Shown here: in pieces, positions 1 through 9,779 of the stretch
How the letters are laid out: every line of letters begins with the position of its first letter
Position numbering within the stretch: the stretch's first letter is position 1
NCBI GenBank assembly: GCA_950022655.1
Contig: OX465584.1
Span: 46,792,723 to 46,856,722 of the forward strand
Source of the DNA: Alentia gelatinosa
Taxonomy: Eukaryota; Annelida; Polychaeta; Phyllodocida; Polynoidae
Reading direction: 5' to 3'
Length of the DNA: 64,000 nt
Position numbers and translations under genes: made by a program
Notes under the pieces: model-generated
What the model was told of the DNA's origin: nothing
Database searches by the model: none
Seen by the model: only the letters and a program-made list of their open reading frames with translations

Positions 1-563
1 CAATGTTTCTAAATGTAGCATTTTTAGCGTTCCATATAATTGCGAGGTATTATACTCAACTGTTGTGATGACATTTAGAGATCAGGCTTGAGAATTATAC
101 TAAATACTCCATTGTTTTCCAGGAATTCTTCCTCGAATGTCTGGCCATGCATTGTAGTATATAGAGACATGTTTAGTGTGGCTGAATGGTTTCGTGTCGT
201 TTTGTGTCAGAAATATTTACCGAGTTCGAAGAACGGAGTTCATACACCTGGCTTTGAAGTTTGAGAAATTCGCGTATAATATGATAATAACTACGGTACA
301 CCTTACAATAGAAAGTTACCTTGCTCACAACTTCCATGATTAGAGGCTACTACCATTTATGTACTGGTCTTCATGAAAAGTGTCATTCAGTTCTATTGAT
401 TTCTTCGAACCTCTTTTCACACTGGTAATCCATTTTGTCTTTCTCAACTGATAAAAACACAGCCGCTGTGATGTTAACTCGGAAGGTGGGGGTATCTCTG
501 TTAAATTTTTTACTCTCACCACTTTGTTTCTAGCAGTCTTTAGTTCATCTTTTCATTGTATTA

Positions 564-1220
564 GGCCCGGCGTCCACCTACCACGATATGGCTCCGATAT
601 GGTCTACGATGCACCTACCGATAAAAAATCAAAATCGCGTCGGAAGGTCACCTAATATCGGGGCAGTTGACCACGTTTCTGCGATCAGGTACCGAAAAAA
701 ATCCTAAAGCCGGGCACCCACCTACCACGACATACTTCCCAATGGCTACGATTTGAACTGCCCAAATCGTGGCCTATCGGGATGTCCCCGATAGCTCCAA
801 ATCGTAGACTTGGTTTAAAATCGGAGAGCTGTGAATCATACTCGCTGACTACGATATCTTCCCTATAGGCTACGATACCCTACGACAGGCTACGTAATTT
901 CCAACATGTTGGAAGTTATCGGGACCTCTACGATTGGCGTTTTCAATCGCAGCCTATCGTGAGCTGTTGTAGACAAAAGCACAGAAACTTGTCCCACCTA
1001 CCACGATAGAATCGGAATGGTGTCGGAAATGCAGTCGTAAGGCCAATCGGGATCAAAATCGTGGTAGGTGGGCGACCGGCTTTACGGTGCCTGGTGGATT
1101 GGCATGTCAAGACATATGTCTACGATTTTGCACCTTCCCGATATGTCTCCGATATTTGCTGTTTGTATCGGTGCCATTTCGTAGTTCTAAATTTCTATCG
1201 TAGTAGGTGGACGCCGAGCC
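564..1220. mobile_element. MITE family A, copy A1 (TTA-flanked)
   Basis: Non-autonomous DNA transposon with no coding capacity. The left end begins GGCCCGGCGTCCACCTACCA and the right end is its near-perfect inverted copy (22 of 24 positions). It is bordered on both sides by TTA (561-563 and 1221-1223), a 3-bp target duplication typical of the PIF/Harbinger superfamily. The interior is dense in TACGAT/ATCGTA and CCGAT/ATCGG words. A second, related element (708-1081) is inserted inside it. The superfamily call rests only on target-site length and sequence; no transposase is present. Confidence 0.75.
708..1081. mobile_element. Nested family A MITE inside A1
   Basis: Symmetrical ends: AGCCGGGCACCCACCTACCA on the left and its inverted counterpart (ending GGCGACCGGCT) on the right. 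It sits in A1 with TAA (705-707) on the left and TTA (1082-1084) on the right, probably an original TTA pair with one mutation. The sibling copy A4 (3819-4045, opposite orientation) carries the same surrounding sequence without this insert, so it serves as an empty site. Confidence 0.7.
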
Positions 1221-1576
1221 TTACATGCATACTTTGATTTGACAATTGAGAAACATGTTGACAATGTGTAATGTTGACCTCAAGAGGTATCTTGGTTAGT
1301 GTTTACTAGTTTTTAAGGGGGTCAGTTTGTCTCTTTATAAATGATTTTGTCTTGTAACCGTAATTAAGCAAATGCACTTTCAAAAAAGAATTTTAACACC
1401 TACACTAGTGATTTGGTAATGGAGAGCATAGAACTCTGTTAACAATCGGGCATGGTACAAATAATTCAATACAAACACAGAAAGGTTAACAAGACAGTAA
1501 ACTTTACACTACAAAAGGGCTGGTGGAAAGGAAAGAGGAGGACAGCTGTTAGGAGATCTTTCAATACATTTTAATC

Positions 1577-1644
1577 CTGTTTTTCTTTTATTAGTTCTGA
1601 TGGAAAGTTAGGCATTCTGAATTGGTCTCTGAACTCTGGAAGAA
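1577..1644 (+). repeat. Decayed partial duplicate of the exon at 1697-1827
   Basis: This stretch repeats the layout and much of the sequence of 1681-1757: a T-rich run ending in TTAG, then a block ending in 'CTCTGAACnCTGnAAG'. It looks like a partial tandem duplication of an intron end plus exon start, since diverged. No donor site follows at the equivalent point, so I do not call it an exon. Confidence 0.4.
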
Positions 1645-1696
1645 AGAAAAGATAAGAATATTGTAATACATTTTTAACCAATTTTTATTTTGTTAG

Positions 1697-1827
1697 TGTT
1701 CTCCAGTTTGGATAGAAAGATTTCCATTCTCAATTCTTCTCTGAACGCTGAAGTGCAGTTACAAGTGCCATATGATTTCGGGGAAGGTGGGACTGGTAAC
1801 TGTGCTGTTCGCTACATCATCAGGACA
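1697..1827 (+). CDS. Candidate internal exon, product unknown
   Basis: A 131-bp block lies between a good acceptor (T-rich tract ending TTTTGTTAG) and a perfect donor (GTAAGT at 1828). One frame is open throughout, giving about 43 residues that include the segments SLDRKISILNSSLNAEVQLQ and FGEGGTGNCAVRYIIRT. I do not recognise the family. It would belong to a plus-strand gene whose other exons I cannot place; the neighbouring DNA on both sides is MITE sequence. The splice signals are the main support, and a chance combination is possible. Confidence 0.4.
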
Positions 1828-2170
1828 GTAAGTTTCTCACACGATAAACCACGGACTCTATGCTTTGTTGCATAATCAATCAATTTACTTCTTGGTTTGA
1901 GTTAAAAGTGGCTCTGAATACGAAAAAAACCAATGCCAACCTCACAGGCATATCACAGATACCTTGTTTCTCCAAGTGTTTTGCTTGAAAACCCCGAAAC
2001 ATGACAAACTTATTTTATTTTGTAAATTAGACGGTTCCTCAACACACTGACACGCAAAGAAGATGGCCGAACATTTACCCTGAAGAGATTTACCAAGAAA
2101 CGATATCACCTTTCGCCTCAGATAATGGTGAAGATTAGTTCCCACTCATTCCACAGGATTTTACTCGCTA

Positions 2171-2929
2171 GGCCTGGCGTTCACCTACTACGATAGAACA
2201 CCTCCCGATGCACTACGATGAAGAATTTCAAAAGCCGTGGACGGTCGGTATCCTCTATATCGTAGAAAAACGTCTAGACTAGGAACATCGGTGCGCAAGG
2301 TCATGAATTTTAGGTACAAAAAAGGTGGTTACGGTCCCAATGCATTTCACGATGCCACCAGTGCACTAATGTATATCTTGAAGCTTCTAAAAGTTTCTAT
2401 TTCTAAATACATAATACACTATAGTTTAGGAAACCCTGCATTGTTATCAATGATTCTTTATCACTATATATATATACAGAACAGCATTATTCATATTTCT
2501 TATGCACTAAACACTAGTTTTAAAGTCAAACAAAAAGATTTATGATTTGAGATATTTAAACCTAATCGAAAATCACCATGGTTGCAAGGACCATCAAATC
2601 TGCTTTCTATATCAAAATTTTCATATTTTTCTGTTGAATATCACTTACATGAGAGTAATTTTTCCGTCAGATAACTCTATGATGCTCCCGATTAGCCACC
2701 GACCTCTTATCATGATTATATATTAAACATTAAATTAAACACCGGACGATACGTTTTTTTTTTCATCGGGACCAAATCATAGATAGGTAGTGTACATCGT
2801 AGAGTAATCGTAGTCACGTGATCAACTGCACCGGTATTAGATGACCTTCCGACCCGATTTTGATCTCTTAACGGGAGGTACATCTTAAGGTCTATCGTAG
2901 ACACCTTCTATCACAGTGGACGCCGCGCC
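2171..2929. mobile_element. MITE family A, copy A2
   Basis: The left end GGCCTGGCGTTCACCTACTA and the right end (inverted GGCGCGGCGTCCACTG) match A1. Flanks are CTA (2168-2170) and TTA (2930-2932). At 759 bp it is longer than its relatives, and its middle contains AT-rich sequence unlike A1. The right TTA is shared with the left border of the next element, A3. Confidence 0.65.
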
Positions 2930-2932
2930 TTA

Positions 2933-3353
2933 AAGCCTGCCCCCACCTACCACGATTCTGGTCCCGATTGGCTTACGATGGCCTTCCCGACACCATTCCG
3001 ATTGTAGCGTGAGGTCTGGCAAAATCGTGGTAGGTGGGACAGGTTTCTGCGATTCCGTCTATGACAGCTCACGATAGGCTGCGATGAAAACTCCAATCGT
3101 AGAGGTCCAGATAATTTCCAACATGTTGGAAATTTCGTAGCCTGTGGTAGGGTTTCGTAGCAGCCGCTGGTTTCGTCGTGGAGCAATCGTGACCATAGTT
3201 TATGTTATTGGTCTTCCCAAGGCATTGCCACGCTCTACGATTTCAAACTGTTGGACCTATTGGGGACCTCTCGATAGGTCACAATTTCCCCATTTCAAAT
3301 CGTAGCGATCGGGAAGCATGTCGTGGCCTATCGTGGTAGGTGGGGGTCCCCTC
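2933..3353. mobile_element. MITE family A, copy A3, abutting A2
   Basis: The ends read AAGCCTGCCCCCACCTACCA and, inverted, GAGGGGACCCCCACCTACCA. It is bordered by TTA at 2930-2932 and 3354-3356. The interior is again built from CGAT-containing words. It starts directly at the TTA that closes A2, so one of the two inserted into the target duplication of the other. Confidence 0.65.
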
Positions 3354-3751
3354 TTATGGAACAGCCCCAGTCCTGTACTGTTGCCTACCGCTGGACCGGG
3401 GTGTCACGTGAGACTCCCGGGTTTGGTTCTCTGTTCAAATGACTATCAGAACGGACATTCTGTGCGACCTTGAACCTTGAGCATTTTATGGAAAATCAAG
3501 TGTTAGTTGGCTGACTATTTCCAGGAGTTTTGATAGTGTTTCTTTGCAATATGCTGCAAAACTTGCCATAGAGTATGTCTTCTCTAAGCAAAAAGCTGAA
3601 AATTGTGATTGATGCTTTAGACACAAATTCTACTAAATGTATTTCTTTAGATTTCCAGCAGGATATTAACACTCTGTCTTATTCATGGATATAGTAGGAC
3701 GATATTAAAATAAAGGCCAGAGGCGAAGGATCATAGAGGTCTCCAATGATC

Positions 3752-4072
3752 CAGGTGCCTGTTTGATAATCTAGGACAGTCTTAGCCATCCATAAGGTCG
3801 TCCATAAGTGTTGAATAAGGCCTGGCGTCCACCTACTATGATGGAAATTAGACCTCCCGATATGGCACCGATAGAAAAAGTAAATATCGGAGACATATCG
3901 GGAAGGTACAAAATCGTAGACATTTGTCTAGACATGCCAATCAACCATGCATCTTAATGGGTTTTTTTCGGTGCCTAATCGCAGAAACGTGGTCAACTGC
4001 CCCGATTTTAGGTGACCTTCCGACGCGATTTTGTTCTACATGTAGAAGCCTAGATTATTAAACAGGCCCCTG
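3752..4072. mobile_element. X element (hAT-like ends) interrupted by A4
   Basis: The inverted ends are CAGGTGCCTGTTTGATAATC on the left and the complement of CAGGGGCCTGTTTAATAATC on the right. CAGGG-type ends are usual for hAT transposons, but I see no 8-bp duplication. Partial copies of the same repeat occur at 8545-8975, about 10205-10260 and 10683-10860. Most of this copy is occupied by MITE A4. Confidence 0.5.
3819..4045. mobile_element. MITE family A, copy A4 (truncated), inside X
   Basis: It starts GGCCTGGCGTCCACCTACTA right after TAA (3816-3818) and runs in the opposite orientation to A1. Roughly the last 80 bp equivalent to A1's left end are missing. The left host sequence (complement of ATTCAACACTTATGGACGAC) is X repeat sequence also seen uninterrupted near 10770. 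It therefore landed in an existing X copy. Confidence 0.6.
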
Positions 4073-4433
4073 TCGGTGGCTTACTGAATGATATAGGCTT
4101 GTACATGAAGATCCTCTTCTTTACAACAACATGAACCAGGGACGATGTTGGTCAATTTCATTCATCAGTTCGATTCCCATCAAGCGATCTTGCAATATCA
4201 ACGTACCTTTGTCAGGGACAAAGGAACAGTACTTTGTCTAGGACTAGGCATCCTAACGTAGTTGGCCCTAGGAATTCAGTAGATGTGGCACCATTAAGCA
4301 AGGGTCTCCCTGAGATTAGTGAGTGCCCCCTGCAGAGATATTCCTTTGTCACTGACGAGTTGTCGGCTGATGATCCGAATTTGCTCGCAAAAAGTTTACC
4401 AACATGTTGATAAACTCTGTCGGCGGCAACGGG

Positions 4434-4515
4434 ACATTTGAAATCCCCCCGTCGGGCTGGTCGACAGGGGCCGACAGGGGCCGACAGGGGCCCCTGTTAA
4501 CAGGGACCAACAGAG
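4434..4515. repeat. Short GC-rich direct and inverted repeats
   Basis: Three or more tandem copies of the decamer CCGACAGGGG are followed by an inverted counterpart (CCCCTGTTAACAGGG). The wider block 4343-4625 has matching GTCGG / CCGAC and TGTTGG / CCAACA motifs at both ends and may be another small foldback element. I could not define its borders. Confidence 0.35.
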
Positions 4516-4639
4516 TTCCTACACTGATGGCTTGTAAAGGCCTGTAGGAGGTTGCTACACACAGTTTGGGTGCTTTTTGCACTCTACCAATGATTCGTGC
4601 CCGAAGACCGATTTGAGCCATCGGTGAGAGTTCGTTAAG

Positions 4640-5940
4640 TCTCTGAGGGGATAAGAACCTAAAGGGATGTTCAGGATCTACTTTTACTCAGATTCCTTGA
4701 GAAAATGTGACCTATTTGGTCGTTTGATAACGAAGGAACGATGAAGGATTCCCCCAACGAGCCGTTCAGACTGAGTATTCGTTCATTGTTTAAAAGATCC
4801 CAGACTGGCTCTCCTGGACCTCCGAGGGTGGTGGGAAAGATGCATCGCTGTGTTTCCTGTTAGTCTGTTTTTATCTTGACAATGGGCAGTTGCCATACAA
4901 TAAAATACAATCAATTAATTAACCTGACTTGACGTCTGTTCACTGCTGGGTTGTCACTAATTTATTGTTTCCCTAACAACGAGAAACATTTCTTAAGAGC
5001 AACCTAAGAGCTGATCCTTGTATGATCAGAGTTTGAACCTAATGAAAGAAACAATTGGTTTAATACTCAAACGGATATAGATGTCAAAGAGATGTAATGA
5101 CGCAATTTCATCTGTACATTTTCATTCATATTTGTTCGTCCTCTTCTTGTACCACATGCTGTTGCTGGAAGAGCGATTTACGTAAAATCGAAGCAATAAA
5201 GCTTTCCAAACAAAAAAACTAAGAGAAAACATAACCAAATATGTGATGACGGTCAGTGCGTCATCACTTTGTACTATAGATTCCGCATGTTTGTCTCGAA
5301 TGGTTGCCCTGCGATGATTAGTCTGTCGTCATGAACTTTATCATGAGTTTTCACTTCTTGACACCAAATTCAGTTCCTTATTGAATTCAATTGTCTTGTA
5401 GGAAATACTCTTCAGGGCAAAGGGCAAATTCAATCTACAGAGAAAAGTAAATCTAGTAAATTGCATTAACAGGTAGACTTTATGTCCATCAGCATGGGGA
5501 TATATCTGATCAATAATATTCTTACTTATGAATACGGTCAACCTGTTTTTATATACCTAGTTATGTTCGCTTGACGTTCAATCGGCTTGGGCAACTGCTG
5601 GTATGTGGGTGCACTGGCCACCAGATCTAAACGAAGTTTATCTCTGGTTGAGTAAAATTTGCGGCCACCATGACAAACTAACTGTCAGTGTCTGTCACTC
5701 CCCCAGCAGATCTTTCATACCACTTGGAGAGAGTCTCATTTCCTACTCTTGAAGCTATTTTTATATACGTTCTTAATATTTCTTTTTCTGTGTATTTTGA
5801 ATAAAACGGCTATAAATCGAGAGTATCTCATTTCATAATCTCGAAGCCGTATTTCTATTTTCTTACCATTAACTTTCTGTGTATTTTGAATAAAACTGCA
5901 ATAAATCTAGACTTCATAGTCAATCTTATGACCTATGGAT
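4640..5940. other. No recognisable feature
   Basis: AT-rich unique-looking sequence. Short open frames on both strands have no splice context or recognisable protein similarity. A T-rich/AATAAAA block occurs twice (5757-5812 and 5849-5900), each with 'TTTCTGTGTATTTTGAATAAAAC'-like sequence, a small local direct duplication. Confidence 0.5.
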
Positions 5941-5952
5941 ATTTCTTAGTAA

Positions 5953-6140
5953 GACCGGGCACCCACCAACGCCGATACACGCCGATACACGCCGATACAC
6001 ACCGACACATAATGAACAAATCGTAGCTTATCAGGAGGCATATCGTAGCGTAGCGATGTGTATCGGTGTGCGTCGTAACGTGTTGGGAGGGTGCAAAAAA
6101 AAGGTACCATGGTCCCGATACATCCCGATGTAGCTCATGA
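5953..6140. mobile_element. Family A-like MITE end with triplicated decamer
   Basis: It follows TAA and starts GACCGGGCACCCACCAACGC, like the nested A copy at 708. It contains three near-perfect tandem copies of a 10-11 bp unit (CGCCGATACA), then CGTAGC/ATCGTA words and a fused copy in the other orientation (TGTATCGGTGTGCGTCG). The right border is not defined. Confidence 0.45.
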
Positions 6141-6625
6141 CGCAAACAGCGTTATCACCAATATGGCTTGTTTTACCATGTGTATAATCCTTTATAATTC
6201 CGGTAATAATGCTTATCTGAAATTAATATTGTACCTGTAGATTTATACAAAACAATATCATACAACATTTCAGGCATAAAAAACTCAGTGTATTTTCATC
6301 AATGGTTAATTCAATACATGAATAGACAGGGTATTTTACAATGTATAAGGTTATCTTATTATGATAATTGTCTTCAGTAGAAATCTGTTTTTGAAATACA
6401 TGTATCAATTATTCTTATGGTAGGTATAGGTTCATGAGAAACTTAGTTACAAGTTGAAGTATAAAATGATCGATTTGAGACCTTTAATCGAATTTCACCA
6501 TATTTCTCAGAGCGGCATTATCATTATATATTCTGAGTATTCTAAAAAAATTCATAATTTTCCATTTATTATTTCATATAATTTCCCGTTCAACGATACG
6601 CACCGATACCCTGCGACAATCGATA

Positions 6626-6785
6626 CTTTTATAGAACGACCTGACCATGCTGTACATGCTACAAAACGAGATGGAGAATTGTTGTTTTTTACGGAACGAG
6701 GCCATAGGCTGAGTTCCGTAAGTAACATCAATCCCCAGCCAGTCTTGTAGCAAGCACTAGCGTGGTGGGTCGTTCTATATTTATT
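6626..6785. repeat. Diverged hairpin of family Z
   Basis: Ends TATAGAACGACCTGACCATG and its inverted counterpart (GTGGGTCGTTCTATA), with an internal tip around ACGGAACGAGGCCATAGGCT. This is the same terminal sequence as the hairpins at 24868 and 53338, but the arms are more diverged and no tail segment follows. Confidence 0.5.
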
Positions 6786-6888
6786 AGTATAGTACATATT
6801 GACTAGGTAGATATATTCCAACTATAATTCGGTCTTGAAGTAATATAGTTGGGTATTTGTAAGTGGAGTCAGTTATTGGTCCCTTCAC

Positions 6889-6985
6889 CTGGTAGTTGTA
6901 GCACAAGCCACCGGTAACTATTAGCCAATACCTTAGTAGTTGTAACACAAGCTACTGTATTCTGGTAGTTGTAACACAATCTACT
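6889..6985. repeat. Three spaced copies of a ~20-bp motif at LINE 3' end
   Basis: GGTAGTTGTAGCACAAGCCA (6891), a TAGTAGTTGTAACACAAGCT copy (6934) and GGTAGTTGTAACACAATCTA (6964) lie immediately beyond the 3' end of the minus-strand LINE. They may be its 3' tail repeats or a separate short tandem repeat. Confidence 0.45.
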
Positions 6986-8535
6986 TATTCCGTGTTTTCT
7001 CCGAAGGGAGAGATTGCGACTATCAACCATTTCAGGATTCTAAATGCATGATTTAATAAATGTATCTCTCGTCTATGTTTTAATGGGAATATCTTTGCTT
7101 TTTCATGCATCTGTTGCGTATTTAGTATGGGATTCAGTTCCACTTTAACTTTGTATATTATTCTCAGAATTTTGTTTTGCAACGGCTCTACTTCATTTTC
7201 CATCACTTGGGTATTATTGTCATACATAAAGTCACCGTAATCCGGATTATAGTAGTCTTATAGATCTGTAATGCAGTACTTCGGCCTAAAAAAATTCTAA
7301 TTCTAGATAACAGATAAGTCTTATGCTTTACTTTCAAGGTCATGCTCTTCCTGTACTCGACAAATTTTAGTTTATTGTCTATTATTTGTCCTAAGTATTT
7401 AAATTTATTTACTTCTTCCAGTGTTTTATTGTTTATTTTTAGAACATAAGGCGGACTATTCCTTGTATGGCCATAAGTCACCCACTGCATTTTTTTTTCA
7501 TTTAATGTTAGTTTTTTTCACACCAAGTACTAACTTGGGAAATCACATTCTCCATTACATTTTTTGTATCTGTGGTTATAACTGTGTCGTATGGATATAA
7601 TACAGTTTCACATGGGGTAGTTTCCAGTCCACTCAGTGAATCGTTTATGTAAATGATAAATAAGGTTGGTCCAAGTACTAAACCCTGAGGGACACCGTAT
7701 GACAAGGGGGGGCAGATTAGATAATTTTCCATTAACGTTTATGCGCTGCTTTTGATTGTGTAGGTAACTTGCAAACCAGGAACAAGTAGTATTATTAAGT
7801 CCTATATTGTATTATTTATGTAATAAGATTTTATGGGAGAACGTGTCAAATGCTTTACAAAAGTCGAGAAATAATGATGTTGTATTGTTGTCACTATATT
7901 TCCTATATATAAATTATAAATAGTCTGTAATTGCTGATATTGTTGATCTATTTTCCCGAACCCATGTTGTGCGTTAATGAGTATATTATTTTCTTCAACG
8001 TATTTTTTCAATCGTTTGTTTACAATTTTTCTAGTCATTCACTTGAGAGGGGAAGAAGACTTATCGTTCGTAGTTCAATAGCGTACTTAGCATTCGCTTT
8101 CTTAGGGATTGGAGTGACTTTAGCTATTTTCCATTTATCAGGGAATTACAATGAAATATTGTAGAGTTCAATAAAATTATTATTTTGTCTGGCATATCCT
8201 TAAAGGCAATCTTAAAGATAAATGACTGAATATTAGGTACAGAGGACGATTTATTTATATCTATCATTTTTTAGGGTTCTCCAAGAGTTCATCAGTTGTA
8301 ATAAGTCATCAAATAGGAAATATTCATTGTGGCGTGAGGGAAAAGGTATGGTCGGTGAATCCAGATTCCTAAATCTAGATGGTAATTGTTTTCCTATTGT
8401 GGCAAAAGATAGGTTAATGTGGTTTAGGATATCGGCCTCTGGCTCTTCCTTATTAGTGATTGGGTCTGTTGTCGACAGAGACGTATATTTTCCTGCTTTG
8501 AACCAAGAAATCCTCGTGTGGAGACACAAAGACAA
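6985..8535 (-). pseudogene. Decayed LINE reverse transcriptase
   Basis: A non-LTR retrotransposon ORF2 relic broken into five frames. In order on the minus strand: a pre-RT segment (8535-8251); a fragment with QHGFGK (8038-7802), overlapping in another frame the box SLFLDFCKAFDTFSHK with its catalytic Asp (about 7880-7810); then YGVPQGLVLGPTLFIIYIND (7732-7508). The catalytic box reads LYPYDT where (Y/F)ADD is expected. The thumb follows with FKYLGQIIDNKL (7490-7203), then a C-terminal part (7227-6985). The motifs fit the Jockey/CR1/L2-like group. It has several frame breaks, a lost catalytic pair and no endonuclease domain, so it is dead and 5'-truncated. Confidence 0.85.
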
Positions 8536-8544
8536 TTTTTCTGT

Positions 8545-8975
8545 ATGCCATAGACAGCAGAGACGATGTGGGTTAACTTAATTCAACACTTATGGACGAC
8601 TTTATCCTACCCCTAATAAAAAACGCCATAGGCTTAACATGGGATTTGTTTATGTCACTGGGTGTGACAATAAGTGTTGTTTATGCCACTCCTTTCTAAT
8701 ACTGAAAAAATGGTGGAAACGGGGTAGGATAAAATCTAGACGCCACTCGTTTGAGTTTGAGTTTACTTATGGCATTAATTTTGTTGGCTCCCATAATGTC
8801 ACTCGTCTTCGACTTGTGAAATTATGGAGCCCTACAAAAAGTGTGACATAAATAAACTCAAACTCAAACTCGTGACGTCTCTTTATATTATGGATGTCTG
8901 ATACTGTTTTAGCAAACAAACTTAAATATTATCAAACGATAACCCTTGTGCGAAGGTACGGACAAGTGGTCTTTA
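8545..8975. repeat. X repeat copy split by a hairpin element
   Basis: The left part (GATGTGGGTTAACTTAATTC...) and right part (GATACTGTTTTAGCAAACAA...) align with continuous sequence at about 10745-10850. The intervening ~285 bp is the I element at 8600-8885. The copy near 10745 serves as the empty site. Confidence 0.6.
8600..8885. mobile_element. I element copy 1: inverted repeat plus hairpin
   Basis: There are two modules. The first lies between TTATCCTACCCCTAATAAAA and the inverted GGGGTAGGATAA (8722-8733). The second, 8736-8880, is a long hairpin whose arms are GACGCCACTCGTTTGAGTTT and its complement. Inner arms are TCACTCG/CTTGTGA around a CTTCGA tip. A second copy with the same two-module layout lies at 27842-28200. 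Confidence 0.65.
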
Positions 8976-9351
8976 TGTAAGATCATAGATTATTCAACGC
9001 CCACGCGAGGATAACCGAGGCGTGAGCCACGATTCCAGTCGTGAGCTTACCAATGTTTTCTGGCGGAGGCTGTCAGGCATTCGGTGGCCTGGGGCAGCTG
9101 TTGCAGAGTGCCTGGATCGTGTGAGCCACCGCCTGTGAGAACCACGCATACTCCCTACATCGCGTAGTAGGACCCTGGGAGTAGGCGCAGGAGACAGTGT
9201 AGTTGATGAGCTGGGATGGTCGCTCGACATGGCGACCGGGCCCACAGTCATTGAAATTCCGACGAATCGTCCTCCATTCAAATTGCTTATCACTGACAAA
9301 CTGAGGCTGGCAAATTTCTTTCCGTTGTCTGGTGGATTTCCCATGTGGGGT
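8976..9351. other. GC-rich sequence next to gap, coding status unclear
   Basis: Moderately GC-rich sequence that is open on both strands (minus about 9344-8994; plus from about 9140 into the gap, including MATGPTVIEIPTNRPPFKLL). Neither frame resembles a protein I know, and the gap cuts the plus-strand frame. I do not call a gene. Confidence 0.3.
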
Positions 9352-9551
9352 NNNNNNNNNNNNNNNNNNNNNNNNNNNNNNNNNNNNNNNNNNNNNNNNN
9401 NNNNNNNNNNNNNNNNNNNNNNNNNNNNNNNNNNNNNNNNNNNNNNNNNNNNNNNNNNNNNNNNNNNNNNNNNNNNNNNNNNNNNNNNNNNNNNNNNNNN
9501 NNNNNNNNNNNNNNNNNNNNNNNNNNNNNNNNNNNNNNNNNNNNNNNNNNN
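9352..9551. other. Assembly gap (200 N)
   Basis: Exactly 200 unresolved bases, a conventional placeholder length, so the true size is unknown. Open frames that run through it are meaningless. The right edge abuts a repeat (9552-9720) that also occurs at 19395-19530. Confidence 0.99.
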
Positions 9552-9720
9552 TGTGATTGGTGTGTCTCTATGGGCATGTGGCCGGACTCGGCCGTGTTTG
9601 TCCGAGCGGCTGCGTAACTAGACAGGGGGCGGTATGCGGCGCCGAATGGCTAAACCTTATAGGGTGCTGTGTGGTTAGATCTGTACTGTTTTTTCTCACA
9701 CCCAAACTTCTACTTGGCGT
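9552..9720 (+). repeat. Repeat J, copy 1
   Basis: Contains GTGGCCGGACTCGGCCGTGT and TTGTCCGAGCGGCTGCGTAA, found in inverted orientation at 19395-19530. The gap hides the left border. No coding potential recognised. Confidence 0.55.
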
Positions 9721-9779
9721 TTCTAAAGACGTTTTGGCCATAGAGAGAGTGATAGATTTCACCCCAATGCAGCAGTATT

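Noticed and set aside
9229..9621. Frames running through the N gap
   Set aside because: The gap length is arbitrary, so continuity across it has no meaning.
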